From: Galdieria sulphuraria
Lineage: Eukaryota > Rhodophyta > Bangiophyceae > Galdieriales > Galdieriaceae
Length of the DNA stretch: 64,000 nucleotides
Reading direction: 5' to 3'
Assembly (NCBI RefSeq): GCF_000341285.1
Contig: NW_005178436.1
Location: 62,001-126,000 of the forward strand
Below the pieces are notes generated by a model that worked only from the letters and a program-made list of their open reading frames with translations, did not search any database and had not been told where the DNA came from. This document shows, piece by piece, positions 12,049 through 23,391 of this stretch; the stretch's first letter is position 1, and each line of letters begins with the position of its first letter. The position numbers and the translations under genes were made by a program.

Positions 12049-13245
12049 TCAAAGTGGTTGAACAGAAGATCTTGGCATCTTATCGAGTTGTTGAACAAGT
12101 TCCACAAGTATTTTTGGTTGAGTACCGGAATCAATTCTTTGCATTGCAGCTGCCAAACCAACGTCTGCTAATAATTCCAAGCTGAGACTTGACGATTGAA
12201 TCTGTTTTTGATATATAAGCATAGCCAATAAACCAGCTGTAAAAGTATCTCCTGCTCCAACTCCATTAATAGTTTTCATAGTTTGAAAGTTGGGTCTAAA
12301 TACTTGTGTTCCTTTTGGCAAATAAGGAAAACAAGGAATATTCTTTTTCAATATTTGAGTATTTGAATGTGTAGAAAGAAAAGCTCCACGAGGCCCTAAA
12401 GTAATGGCTATCAAAGCAACTCCCAAGTCATGAAAATAATCAGCTATATCTTTCACTTGTTGAAAGTTGACTCGGTCTTCTAAAGGTTGGTTATTAGAAT
12501 TTCTTTCCAAGTGTTGTGGATGCTTTCCTGATAGTGCAATGGCTTCTTCTATATTGACATGAAATATTCCTACCGACTCAAGTGCAGAATGTACGATTCT
12601 CTCATCGTTGGTATTGGCTCCATTCATATCCAAAGCAATCGTAATTCCCAACGAACGAATAGATTGAAAATGTTGTGCCAATACTTTGCCTTGTACTTGA
12701 GTTACCATATGAGGATATCCATAATGATAAACCCAATAAGGAGGAAAATCAATCTCGTTATTCTGTAGAGCTTGTCTTAGTTTATCATCCAACAAATCAT
12801 CCACTTGAATTGTTGTATTTGTACCCAAGTGACTAAATGCGCCTCTTCCTCCGTTGTGATAAACTGGTAAGACTGATAGACAAGTGCTTTTCGAGTCATC
12901 CATCCTTATGTCACAAGTATCGATTCCTAAAGTTTCTAGTTCCTTTATAAACCAACGACCGTTCTCATCATTACCAACCTAGAAGAGTTTCCACTGTATA
13001 ATAAATAATTGATCTTATAAAATCAATAAACAGCTTACTTTGGTAAGAACTTTTACCGGAATGCCTAATAACACGAAACCCTTAGCGGTATTGTAAACTG
13101 AACCTCCAGGAACATGAGTGTACTTTTCAAAGAATACGACTGATTCGGGAGTTTTTGGAATATCCGAGTTGATCAATAAAAGGTCTACAGAGTGCATACC
13201 TGCACATAAGACTGGTGGAAATGTTTGCCATTGCGTCTTTTCCAT
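12049..13245 (-). CDS. PfkB-family carbohydrate kinase
   Basis: A ribokinase/fructokinase-type sugar kinase of the PfkB family. The N-terminal substrate motif GGSVYNTAKGFVLLG and the C-terminal ATP/catalytic motif NGVGAGDTFTAGLL with its catalytic Asp are both present. Two exons are joined by an intron from about 12978 to 13040; the join gives KVLTKVGNDENGRW, a classic ribokinase-family sequence. The substrate cannot be named. I chose the ATG at 13245 (MEKTQWQTFPP); a longer open frame to 13398 would run into the start of the divergent TRAPPC9 gene. The intergenic spacer to that gene is then 79 bp. Confidence 0.88.
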
Positions 13246-13324
13246 GTTAGTCCAGTTGACAAAATGTATAGAGAAATAACTTTTCTGGTTGGGATGTAAA
13301 GTTTGATTCTTGGTGAGATAGCAT

Positions 13325-16300
13325 ATGGAAGTAGCTAGTTCTATTCGTGACTTGGCAAATACTCGAGTTTTGGTAGTTCCTATAGGAAACGTTTCCAAAG
13401 CGTTGATAGAACAAAGTATTCGAGAACTTAAAAACTATGCAGTCGTGCGATTGAGTTTTTCACAACGATGGAGGAGTCACTCAGAAGCTTTACCTCCCAC
13501 AAGAAACAACTCTCAAGAGAAAGCAAGTGGAGAAGAGACAGCAGTTTACCGACTTGAGTTTCAACTTTGTTCACAAGAAAACGATGGTATAATACAATTG
13601 CCTAGTTCGGAGTGGGAAACCTTTCAACTTTCTAGACGTAGTTGGGGTGTCATAGGAATAGCACAAGTTTCGGAATGGAACTCGAATAATCAGGCACAAA
13701 GCGCCAAAATTCAACAAGAACTTGCAGAAGTTTGCAAGCAACTGAGAAAACAGCAACCAGTAGTCATGAGATGCCTGGTTATCCAAGATGAGAGGACGAC
13801 TAACCGAACTGAGCGCGACCTCAAATATTCGGAAAGAGTTTGGAATCAAGTGGAAGAAGAGTTCACTTCACTGGATATTGCTTCAGTAGAAGCCGAAAGT
13901 GTAAAGGATGACTTGGAAAGTTCGACTTCCTATCCAAAGGAAATGTCGAGAAATGATACGTCGATATATTCTGCAACTGGAAATGGAGGCGATAGTTCAA
14001 GTGAAGAAGATAACTCAAGCAACAAAGCGAGCTTTAAAACTTCACATAATCGCAGTTCTTCCGTTTCAGAGCACACTTTGGCAAATGTATCAACATCATC
14101 CGTTTCGACTATGACAAGTGGTGGTGGTGGAGAGAGTTCTTCGACAATACCTTTAAAGTATCTCAATAGAAGGGAACTGGTTGACTCCAATTTAAAGAAT
14201 TGGTTATCTCCATGGTTGATATCTTTTGCAACAGATATTCACCAAGCTATGGACTTTTGGCTTCGTAGAATGATGACTAGTGCGGACTTGATTGTATCAC
14301 CAATGGATGCAGATAAGGCAGCAGAGAAATTCTCCAAATTGGTGCGTCGAAGAGCATCTCGTTTGGATAAGTATTTTGGTGATTTCCATCTGATGAATGG
14401 CAATTATCATAAATCCTTTATGAAGTATTCAGCTTGTGCAGCAGCTGCTAGAGCCAATAGTGACTGGTTATGGTTAGCTGGAGCTATTGAAGGAACATGT
14501 GCTTGTGCTATTCTCTTAGGACGTGATTTTACTACACTTTCAGGAATAGCAAACGTTGTGGAAGTTCAACCGGAGAATAGGGATCTGATATCACAAGTCA
14601 TTCAGCGTTATGATGAAGTTTGTAAATTATACCGAAAGAAGAGAGCCTTTTTCATGGAAATGTTTGCATGTTTGAGATTGGCAAACTTTTTATCAGAAAC
14701 TGGTAGACATTCAGAACATTTATTATGGTTACAGAATTCAAGTGAAGTGTTAGAGAAGATGCCTAATCGATATCCGAACGGTGTTGTAGAAGATAAGAGA
14801 ATTAGGTTGCTTGGATTAATAGGCTATGCTTATCTACAGGCAGGTTGTTGGAGGAAGGCAAGCTTTTATTTTTGGAGAGAAGCAGTTGGATTGAGGCGTC
14901 AAGGAGATAGTCTTGCAGCTATAGCAATTATTCAACATGTAATTCGATTGTTTGGTATGAAGGGATCCCCTATGTTGGATGACCAAGAGATAGCTGGTTG
15001 GAATAGTTATTCTCTAGCTACTAAGGAAAGCACACTATCCAGTGATGATGATGATCATCAAACTATCCAAAAGGATGGCATTTGTAAGGACTTGATGATA
15101 TGGCCATGTCTTATACGTTTGGCTTTGTTAGAAACTGCTTCTTCATCGAGGGCCTCTGGTCATTCTTCAGTTTGTTTATGGTCATGTTTGAAGGCGTTGG
15201 AAATTTCAAAGTACATTTCGCCTTGGGATGAAATGTCCAAAGTTTCCACAGAAGATGCCAAAATTATTGCCTGGATGCTAAGGTACTCCATTATCAGTTC
15301 GTTATTAAGAAACCTTGTCGACATTTCACTCATTTTTCGAGTATACCAAAGACAAGGGCTGACAAAGAACACCAGATGCCAAACCATTTTACAAAGGTAT
15401 GAATCACAAAATCCTTCAACAAATCTCCGTGCATCACCTTCTCCATCACCTCGAAAGATGTTATCTTCCAACCCTTTTATTTATTCACCTTTTATGAACA
15501 ATCCAGAAAACAATTCTTATTCAGAAGCAGATGTATCCGATACTTCTCCTTATGTAATATATATTGAAAAGGGAGAAGAATACAAGGTAAGATGCACTCA
15601 TTGAAATTCATATATAACCAAATGACCGTAATTAGTTTGTCCTAGAGTTGTATAATGAGCTGAAGAGTGTTATTCCACTGGAAATTTTGGATATATTGAC
15701 TTGTATTGTGGACGAGGAAAGTCGTGCGTTAAGTGATGAAAGAAATTCGGATACTTTTTCGATACATAGTTTGCCCTTTCTATTATCTCAAGGAGAACAA
15801 CGTATTCCTATTAGTTTGAAAGCAGAAAAAGCAGGCCATTTTTGTATTGTAGGTTTCTTAGGAAGACTATGGAATAGAATTTGTATTGACTTGTTGTTGG
15901 ATGAAAGTCAATTTGTGTTTATGGAGATATTTTCACCCTTTCCAACCATTGAAACGAATATGTTCTTATCCAGTGTCCATTTTGATAAATGGAATCAAGA
16001 TACTACTAGTAGTTGGAGACCTTTGCAAAATAATGGCGTCTTTTGGGATGGTGAAAGGGTGAACTTAGATATTGGACTGAAAATAAGTCAGTTACATACT
16101 GTTCAGTCAGTAGAATGGAAGTTGGAATTGCAACAAATAGGAACAAATGGGTCGTTAGAATACGAAGAAAAGGAAATGAATCATTGTTTACTACAAATAG
16201 CCTCCGAGTTGACCAATTTTGAGAATGATTCATTTGAGCGAACAGTCCGTCAAAGTTGTCGTTGTTTGCTCTCTTCAGTTTCTATATCTCCTCAGAATTT

Positions 16301-17201
16301 CATAGATAATCAGTCATTCCCTTGCACGTTAGAATTACATTGTCAATCTATCCATCAAAGAGAAACTCAGAAGATGCAGTGTTTTACTTACTCTTGGATG
16401 ATGAAACCTTCATTAGTGCTATCTTTTATTGGCTTAACAAAAGTAGAGGATGCTACGTTGTTAGAAACTGAACATTTATGTTATCAAGTGGTGTTGGAAC
16501 TTGAAAATTGGATAGGAGCTCCGATCAACTTGGATATTGCGAGTCCAACCGAACGTCATGTGACAGGCGTGCATTTGGAACCAGATGAATGTCAAAGAAT
16601 ATGTTTTGTTCTTTCCGCAAAGCTATTATCGATGTTGAAACAAGTTGCGAAAGAAAGCAATGGAAACGATTCTTTTTCCAACAAAGCAATTGGAATATTC
16701 ACTTCGCAATTGGAATGTCATTGGGAATGTCCTTTGACCCAAAAGTCTGGAAAGACACCGCTAAGGATCTCTTCTCGTTTATCCGCTTGTCTAGATGCTG
16801 ACTTGATTTTATCTCGAGCTAAGATTGAGTTTTTTTCTACCCAGGTTGAACAGAATAGTAATTTCTTTAAAGTACCTTGTTATGTACCTGTTGAAATAGA
16901 AATTCATGTGACCAATTGTTGGTGGCAACCTTTTCCTGAAGATTTGTGTCTTTCATTGAAAATGGAACAAGCTGTTTGTGATACGTGGACGAATGTAATG
17001 TTTCATGGAGTATATGGAGCTGGACAATGGGAAGATGTGGAATGTGGAAATATTTCACCTGGAGAAAAAGTGGTACATTCCCTACAAGTCGAGTTTGTAT
17101 CTTGTGGAAGTTATTATTTGGTTGCTTATCTTGCATCATCCTCAAATCCATGGAAAACTTTAAGAACAAAAACATTGTTTCTAGTGCAACATGTAGAGTA
17201 G
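13325..17201 (+). CDS. TRAPPC9: TRAPPC9/Trs120 subunit of the TRAPPII complex
   Basis: TRAPPC9/Trs120 is a large scaffold subunit of TRAPPII, the exchange factor for Rab11/Ypt31-type GTPases at the trans-Golgi. Exon 1 (13325-15586) and exon 2 (15636-17201) are joined by a 49-nt intron with GTAAGA donor and ATTAG acceptor, giving EEYKFVLELYNELK. The N-terminal part matches the family (RVLVVPIGNVSKALIEQSI), there is a low-complexity Ser-rich loop (about residues 225-275), then a TPR-like helical region with KLVRRRASRLDKYFGDFHLMNG and DWLWLAGAIEGTCAC, and C-terminal beta-sandwich (Ig-like) domains. Total about 1,275 residues, usual for the family. Confidence 0.88.
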
Positions 17202-17249
17202 AAATGAAATTATTTATTGCCAATAACAGATTATGGCGATGGTTGAAAT

Positions 17250-19484
17250 TTATGAAGTTTTTCTGTTTAACATTTCTTGTAAAAGATCCATAACATATCT
17301 TAATCGTTTTAGTAGCTCAGGAAGACTGGGAAGATGACCTTGTTGATAACTATTCCTTCGTCCATCTTTTCCTCGATAAGTAACGACATGGACTTCTGGA
17401 GATAAGATGACCTCAGTTCCATCATTAAAATCCACCTGAATATTTCGATTGCTTAGACGAAATATAATAGCATATGGAGAACGAAACCAAGTCTTAATAT
17501 AGACAGGACGTGTTGCATCTTTGGCTCCACAAGTTTCGTTCGAAGTATCTATGTTTTGAAACGAACTCTCAGGAGATATTAAAGGATCCTCTTGACCTTT
17601 GGGAGTATGGTCGAGCATATAGTTTCGAAAGTGAATGAGAAGTTTCACTTTTTTCTGGAGTTCTGAAGGATAGTCTTCCATTGTCATTTTTATCCACTTA
17701 TTTTCATTTCTTTCTTCGTGAGATTCGGTACGTTTCATATAATAAATCCAATTTTGTTGGCCTTTCTCCAAAATAATTTGAGTTCCATCGTTAAAGCATA
17801 CACCAGTCGAACCTAAACAAGTTTGATAGCCCAATCCATATTTCTTTGAATAATCAAGCCATTTACATATCCAAGCTCCTCCAGTAAGTGCATTTACAGG
17901 TGATTGAAAGGATGGCGATCCACTTGTTGTTCCATCGTTGGTGTTTAGACTCGAAGTAAATGCATATGGACTTTGTTCTGCGTTTTTCAATAATGCAAAA
18001 CTCGATGTCAGCTGATCACGCACTTTGTTTAAAACCATTCGTTCTTCGTCTTCTGACTGGGTATCTAAACCTTTGTCAAATATTCCTTTCGTAGATTTGC
18101 TATGAGCCTCTTGGGACTCTAAAAGCTTTTCTTCTTTCTTGCTTTGATTATCGTTGAGCTGAAGATGCTTCTCCAAAGCTTGATGCAACTTTTCGGCATG
18201 GTCGTTGTTCTTTGCTGCATTGGACTTTATATGCTGTTGTAGCTTCTGTAAAGGAGTTCTTTGATCTTGAGAGATCGATTGAATGACGTCATTCCATAAA
18301 CCTGAAGATCCTACAACAGTTTGTTGTCGATTCTCTCGTCCTTTCTTATAACTTGAAGATTCTTTGTTTCGTTCGATGAGTTCTGACTCTTCAAAGACAG
18401 GCGTCGATTTGAGTGCATGAATGCTCAAAGCACGAGGAATCTTAGCATCAAAGAAAGGATGAGAACGAATTTCGTCAAGACTCAATCTCTTTGCAGGATC
18501 AGAATTTAGGATAGAGCCGATTAATTCGATCGCACTAGTAGATAAATCCAAGCTTTCAGGAATGCTATAGATATTTTCTTTGATTCTTTTGTATGTACTT
18601 TTTACATCAGATGTTTCAAATGGAGGTTTTCCAACCAACATTGTATAAAAGACAACTCCTGTGCTCCAGATATCTACTTCAAAGGAGTGTCCTTGCTTAC
18701 CAGATAATATTTCAGGTGCTATATAGTTTGGTGTTCCACAAATGGTTCGTTTACGTTCCTTGTCACTGCTTAGTTGAGCAGCAAGACCAAAGTCTCCTAT
18801 CTTTACTTCCATATTTTCATCTAAGAAAAAATTTCCCAATTTCAAATCCCGATGAATCACTAAACACTCCCGATGCATATAACGAATAGCATCCAAAATT
18901 TGAATCATAAAGTATCTCGTTTCATATTCTGTTAAGCGTCCTCTTTGTCTGACCATATCCATAATGGAACCATTAGGACAAAGTTCTAATACGATATATA
19001 CATTTTCTTGATCTTCAAAGCAACTTTCAAACTTTACAATGTGCCGATGTCTCAATTCTCGATGAATTCGAATTTCTGAAATCAACTTTTGCTTGGCACT
19101 TTCTTTTCGAATGGCATTTTTCGGAATTATCTTGCCTGCATATTTTTGATGGGTATGAATATCCGTTAATTGATAGACTTTGGCAAAGCCTCCCTTTCCG
19201 AGCAGCCTTCCCTTTTCAAATTTTCTCAACACTTCACCTATTGTCCCATTACTGGTTTTTCTTTCTTCTATATATTGCTTGGAAGTCGTATTACTTTGCG
19301 CGGAAGAAACCTGTTCTCTATGAAAGAGTTGGGCATACTTATAGTTGACAGCATTCAAAACACTTTTTGTCGAAATATTTTCTAGAGCTACTTGTACTCC
19401 TGGTACGACTAGTTTTTCATTTTCTTTGGTTCCAGATGGAGTAGTTGCAATTTCTTGCTTTTGCTGCTCTTGGGGGGATATCAT
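17250..19484 (-). CDS. PLK: Polo-like kinase
   Basis: An intronless 744-residue mitotic Ser/Thr kinase. The kinase domain (about residues 88-350) has the P-loop LGKGGFAKVY, catalytic VIHRDLKLGNFFLD, DFG, and T-loop RTICGTPNYIAPE with the activating Thr. A linker rich in Gln/Glu/Lys follows. Two polo boxes occupy about residues 530-615 and 640-735: the first begins WICKWLDYSKKYGLGYQ with the conserved Trp, the second contains FRLSNRNIQVDFNDGTEVIL. The His/Lys pair that in animal PLK1 grips phosphopeptides in the second box aligns with Gly and Glu here. The gene is convergent with TRAPPC9 (48 bp apart), and a perfect E2F-like site lies about 165 bp upstream of its ATG. Confidence 0.93.
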   Translation of the reverse strand: MISPQEQQKQEIATTPSGTKENEKLVVPGVQVALENISTKSVLNAVNYKYAQLFHREQVSSAQSNTTSKQYIEERKTSNGTIGEVLRKFEKGRLLGKGGFAKVYQLTDIHTHQKYAGKIIPKNAIRKESAKQKLISEIRIHRELRHRHIVKFESCFEDQENVYIVLELCPNGSIMDMVRQRGRLTEYETRYFMIQILDAIRYMHRECLVIHRDLKLGNFFLDENMEVKIGDFGLAAQLSSDKERKRTICGTPNYIAPEILSGKQGHSFEVDIWSTGVVFYTMLVGKPPFETSDVKSTYKRIKENIYSIPESLDLSTSAIELIGSILNSDPAKRLSLDEIRSHPFFDAKIPRALSIHALKSTPVFEESELIERNKESSSYKKGRENRQQTVVGSSGLWNDVIQSISQDQRTPLQKLQQHIKSNAAKNNDHAEKLHQALEKHLQLNDNQSKKEEKLLESQEAHSKSTKGIFDKGLDTQSEDEERMVLNKVRDQLTSSFALLKNAEQSPYAFTSSLNTNDGTTSGSPSFQSPVNALTGGAWICKWLDYSKKYGLGYQTCLGSTGVCFNDGTQIILEKGQQNWIYYMKRTESHEERNENKWIKMTMEDYPSELQKKVKLLIHFRNYMLDHTPKGQEDPLISPESSFQNIDTSNETCGAKDATRPVYIKTWFRSPYAIIFRLSNRNIQVDFNDGTEVILSPEVHVVTYRGKDGRRNSYQQGHLPSLPELLKRLRYVMDLLQEMLNRKTS

Positions 19485-20337
19485 GGAAACAAGACAAATA
19501 AAGTTTGCTTATGGTTATCTAAAAAGGTCATCCGCAAAATAGTTGCTACACACTTTTCCGTATAATGAGGAGAGAGAGGGTATACAAGAATAGCTTAGAA
19601 AAAAATGAAACGTTATGACTCCCCCACACCAAAGAAAAATTTAAAGTTTTGGCGCCCATCGCGTCCCGTTCTCAAATGAAAGGGAAGAACCCCTTCTCTC
19701 TTCTCATTTCCTATTTGATTTTGGTGAATGGAGAGCAAGTGTTGGAGCTGTGAAGACGGACCTTTATTTGTTACCTACATATCCATATTTAAACAGGATG
19801 TGAAATAATGTGCACTTCTTCTTTCAGAAGCGAAACAACTTTGTCCATTAAGAATGGGCAGAGTGCTCAATAGATATCGCTTTCAAATGAGAGACTTGAA
19901 GTGCATTTTGTCCCCCAATCGAAAAAATCCCAATTTGCTATCGAAATGGGGCCCAATTTCTGACCTCTTCATGAGAAGCGCCGCATAAAACTATTCTACG
20001 CACTTTCCCGTGGTTGAGGGGGCTGCGTAAACGGATGCTGGCTGACCTGTGTGCACACCTAACCAGGACACGCGTTGCAATAAGAGAGCTATTTCAAAGC
20101 TTATAATAAGGGAACTCTTGTCGATTGAACCATACTTTTATTTAAGACAGTGTCAACCAGTTTGCAACTACTCCTTGTACAGTCTGTACATAGCAGGTGG
20201 GTTACGAAGTGCAAGGTTTCAGCAAAAGAGTTGGAGAAAAAGCTTGTAACTCTTAGTGATCTCTTTTCTGTACATTGCATATTTTACTCCTGAATATATT
20301 TTGGGTACCAGCCCAAAGGCTACTTTGACGGGAAACG
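19485..20337. other. Intergenic region between PLK and Pumilio (promoters)
   Basis: This 850-bp divergent spacer holds no convincing gene. It should contain the promoters of PLK (leftward) and the Pumilio gene (rightward). It has several short C/G-rich patches (19651-19670, 20015-20035) unusual for the A+T-rich surroundings, including an E2F-like octamer. Short open frames within it lack recognisable protein features. Confidence 0.6.
19648..19655 (+). promoter_or_regulatory. E2F/DP-like site upstream of PLK
   Basis: The octamer TTTGGCGC exactly fits the E2F/DP consensus TTTSGCGC and continues as TTTTGGCGCCC, almost symmetrical. It is about 165 bp upstream of the PLK start codon. E2F sites control S/G2-M genes in plants and algae, so cell-cycle control of PLK is plausible; a single octamer can occur by chance. 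Confidence 0.4.
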
Positions 20338-23328
20338 ATGAGTGTGGACTCTGGAAAGGATGACCCTGAGAAGACATTGCTAGGTATTAAACTCTTACAT
20401 TTGGATAATGATATTGGAGATTTGGATCAAGAACTGAAAGGTAGTCTGGTACAGGACTCCACCTGTCAATTACCAGCTACCAATTCCCCTTTTATAGCGG
20501 ATGAGGAAAGAAGAAGGTTGGAAACCTTGAGATCGTCTTCTGCGCCACCATCCCTATTCTTTTCAACTTTTGACTTGTTTGGGAACAATAATAAGGTGGG
20601 AGGAGAAGATGACGTTTCTTTGGAAACAGTCTATGAAGGCGTTCGTCCCGATGACCCAAGACTTGATCCAGCATATTTCGAATATTACTACACGCAGAAG
20701 AGAAACGACCCAAGGTTCCCTAAACCCCTTTTATCCTATACTGACTTTCGTATCGCTTCGGAAAGGAAAGGAAAAAACTATAGCAAGGAGTTTTTGAACG
20801 ATTTGAAGGAGGCCAGTTCGAGTGAAAAGAGTAGCCTTGTAGAAAATGTAACCGAAGACAATCCGAGTATGAACAACAGTGGTCATGCTATTAAGCAACC
20901 TCAGCCTGTGATTGCTAGGCGAGTTCCTGTTGCAGGAGCAGTTCGTCCATCAACTCCTGGCACTATAGGAGACCGAGTGTCTTCCAAACTTAATTTCAAC
21001 GTAGAATTGTCCAACTTGCCTTTGAACACTTCTGCTTCTTCAGATGTTTCTTTGGTTAGTCCATCAGCAAGTAGTTCCTGGCCAAAGAGTGTTATGGATA
21101 GGATTCAAGAGGATTTTCCACGTACTCCATCTCCAGCATTATCCAATAATGCACTGCGCAAACAAACTGTTTCTTCTCCAAGAAAACCAGTCGAAAGAGT
21201 GCGGTCTTTTGGGGATATTGCTTGTAGTGACTCGTTAGCTCCCGGGAGTCCTTCACCACCCCCAACGGAACAACGAACAAAACAACTTGACAGGAGTTCA
21301 TCATTGGATATTCAGTTTCATGATACCGATACTCTCAAGGTTGCTGCATCTACTATCGAGTCAACTCTGCAGACGGTTGGAGATCAAAAGTTGATGCAAG
21401 GATCCACAAGTGAGGGAATAACCAATGGGAGTCGAGTTTCACGCAGAGTTGCCAGAGATAGCTTGCAAAATGAGCACCCTTGGCAAGTCTCTGCTGCAGC
21501 AAAAGACGCATTGATGGATTCTCAAACTAGAAATGTTCCTTGGAAGATGCACTCCAAAGGAATGGAATATTCTTCTGGAGAAACGAGTGGATTTTCGCAT
21601 GGTGGACCTTTTCCAAAATCCAATATAGATAGCTCGCAAGTACACTCAAGAATGGAGACTCTTGATCAAACGGGCTTTTCTCCTTTTATCGGAGCACAGG
21701 ATAATCATTTTGTTAATGACATGAATAATGCAGTTCCTACGTCATCCTATTTAGGTCAACCTTCACAACAATTGTATGCAGCACAATTTGCACAATTTGC
21801 AGCATATAATGCCGCTGCTGCCGTTGCTGCGAATACCGGAAATCCTCCTTCGCGAAATGCTTTTTATGCCTCTCCTACAATGACTGGTGTTTCATTTCCA
21901 GGAGCGACGCCTTTGTATCTCAATCCTGGAATAGGCATTCCATCCAATAATAGACCAACCAGGGAAGCTTGGGAGAGTCATCCAATGAACAATGTCTCAT
22001 TTCCCAAGTTTTTCGGTAGTTCTTATAGTCCTCAAGGCCACAGTATGGAGAAAGGAGCAGATATAAAAGCACATTACAATAGAGTGGCAGCAGATAACTC
22101 CATAGGAGCATCCTCATTTTATTCTTCACCTTCAAAACGAGGAGGAAAGACTCGGAAAGGAATGAAATCCAAAATAGAACAAGAATATTTACCGAAGGAA
22201 AGGTCGAATAGTGTCGAAACGAAAAGATCTCCACTTTTAGAAGAGTTTCGTCAGACTTGTTTGGTTGGACGTCCTAGTTCGAATGCTCAGTCAGTTTCAC
22301 AGTTGTATCCTTCAGCTTTCATTTCTTCTGCACCTGTCCGTAATTGGGAGTTGTTAGATATTCGAGGGCACATTGCAGAATTTGCTTCAGATCAACACGG
22401 TTCAAGGTTTATTCAACAAAAACTGGAAGGGGCGAACTTGGAGGAAATTAGGTCGTTGGTTGCAGAACTTGGTCCTGATATAGATCGATTAGTGATAGAT
22501 GTTTTTGGAAACTACGTAGTTCAGAAGTTGTTGGAACATGGTGATGAGAATATTCGTCAATTGTTAACCAAGAAATTGGAAGGTCACATGCTATCCCTAA
22601 GTTTACATATGTATGGTTGTCGTGTAGTTCAAAAGGCCTTGGAAGTTTTGAAAGGAAATGAACGAACACAGTTGGTCCAAGAATTGGATGGTCACGTCCT
22701 TCAGTGTATTCGTGATCAGAATGGTAACCATGTTATTCAGAAATGTATCGAATTGGTTGAACCAGAGAACATTGTTTTCATCGTCGATTCGGTGAAAGGT
22801 CAAGCAGTTGCCTTGGCGGAACATGCTTATGGATGTCGAGTTGTACAAAGGGTTTTGGAACACTGCCCGAAGGAACACAAAGCAGAAATCTTGGCAGAAA
22901 TAATGGGTTGTGCTAGGGATTTGATCCGTGACCAGTATGGTAACTATGTCATTCAACATATTGTAGAGAAAGGTGATGCAGATAACAAGGCTGTCATTAT
23001 GAAAGTTGTGTTGAATGAAGTAGTTGCTTTTGCACAACATAAATTTGCTAGTAATGTTGTGGAACGTTGTCTTCAGTATGGAAGTCCAGTACAGCGAATG
23101 GACTTTATTGAAGTATTGGTAAGAGGCAAGGATTCTGCGGAGGACTGTCCATTATCGAATTTGGTAAAGGACCAATTTGGGAACTATGTAGTTCAACGAA
23201 TATTAGACGTAGCCAATGAGGATCATTTAAAGCGAGTAGTTAGTATATTGAAAGAACAAATCCCTTATTTGAAGAAATATTCTTATGGCAAACATATCAT
23301 AGCCAAATTGGAAAATTTGCGATCTTAG
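20338..23328 (+). CDS. PUM: Pumilio (PUF) RNA-binding protein
   Basis: An intronless 996-residue post-transcriptional regulator. The first about 670 residues are low-complexity (Ser/Pro/Gln/Asn/Ala rich, including AQFAQFAAYNAAAAVAA), typical of Pumilio N-terminal regions. The C-terminal Pumilio homology domain (about 675-990) has eight PUF repeats. Their base-reading triplets can be read in order: SRFIQ, NYVVQ, CRVVQ, NHVIQ, CRVVQ, NYVIQ, SNVVE, NYVVQ. This is the same code as animal PUM1/PUM2, so the predicted mRNA target is UGUANAUA in 3' UTRs. It is convergent with the membrane protein gene that ends at 23392. Confidence 0.95.
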   Translation: MSVDSGKDDPEKTLLGIKLLHLDNDIGDLDQELKGSLVQDSTCQLPATNSPFIADEERRRLETLRSSSAPPSLFFSTFDLFGNNNKVGGEDDVSLETVYEGVRPDDPRLDPAYFEYYYTQKRNDPRFPKPLLSYTDFRIASERKGKNYSKEFLNDLKEASSSEKSSLVENVTEDNPSMNNSGHAIKQPQPVIARRVPVAGAVRPSTPGTIGDRVSSKLNFNVELSNLPLNTSASSDVSLVSPSASSSWPKSVMDRIQEDFPRTPSPALSNNALRKQTVSSPRKPVERVRSFGDIACSDSLAPGSPSPPPTEQRTKQLDRSSSLDIQFHDTDTLKVAASTIESTLQTVGDQKLMQGSTSEGITNGSRVSRRVARDSLQNEHPWQVSAAAKDALMDSQTRNVPWKMHSKGMEYSSGETSGFSHGGPFPKSNIDSSQVHSRMETLDQTGFSPFIGAQDNHFVNDMNNAVPTSSYLGQPSQQLYAAQFAQFAAYNAAAAVAANTGNPPSRNAFYASPTMTGVSFPGATPLYLNPGIGIPSNNRPTREAWESHPMNNVSFPKFFGSSYSPQGHSMEKGADIKAHYNRVAADNSIGASSFYSSPSKRGGKTRKGMKSKIEQEYLPKERSNSVETKRSPLLEEFRQTCLVGRPSSNAQSVSQLYPSAFISSAPVRNWELLDIRGHIAEFASDQHGSRFIQQKLEGANLEEIRSLVAELGPDIDRLVIDVFGNYVVQKLLEHGDENIRQLLTKKLEGHMLSLSLHMYGCRVVQKALEVLKGNERTQLVQELDGHVLQCIRDQNGNHVIQKCIELVEPENIVFIVDSVKGQAVALAEHAYGCRVVQRVLEHCPKEHKAEILAEIMGCARDLIRDQYGNYVIQHIVEKGDADNKAVIMKVVLNEVVAFAQHKFASNVVERCLQYGSPVQRMDFIEVLVRGKDSAEDCPLSNLVKDQFGNYVVQRILDVANEDHLKRVVSILKEQIPYLKKYSYGKHIIAKLENLRS

Positions 23329-23391
23329 AAATACCTAACACTTTATCTTGTGATGTTGGTTTGTTTGTGATTAAAACTATGCAACTTGTTT

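Noticed and set aside
13246-13398. N-terminal extension of the PfkB kinase (METFPIGTTK...)
   Set aside because: It would overlap the conserved start of TRAPPC9 on the other strand; the internal ATG at 13245 gives a normal kinase start.
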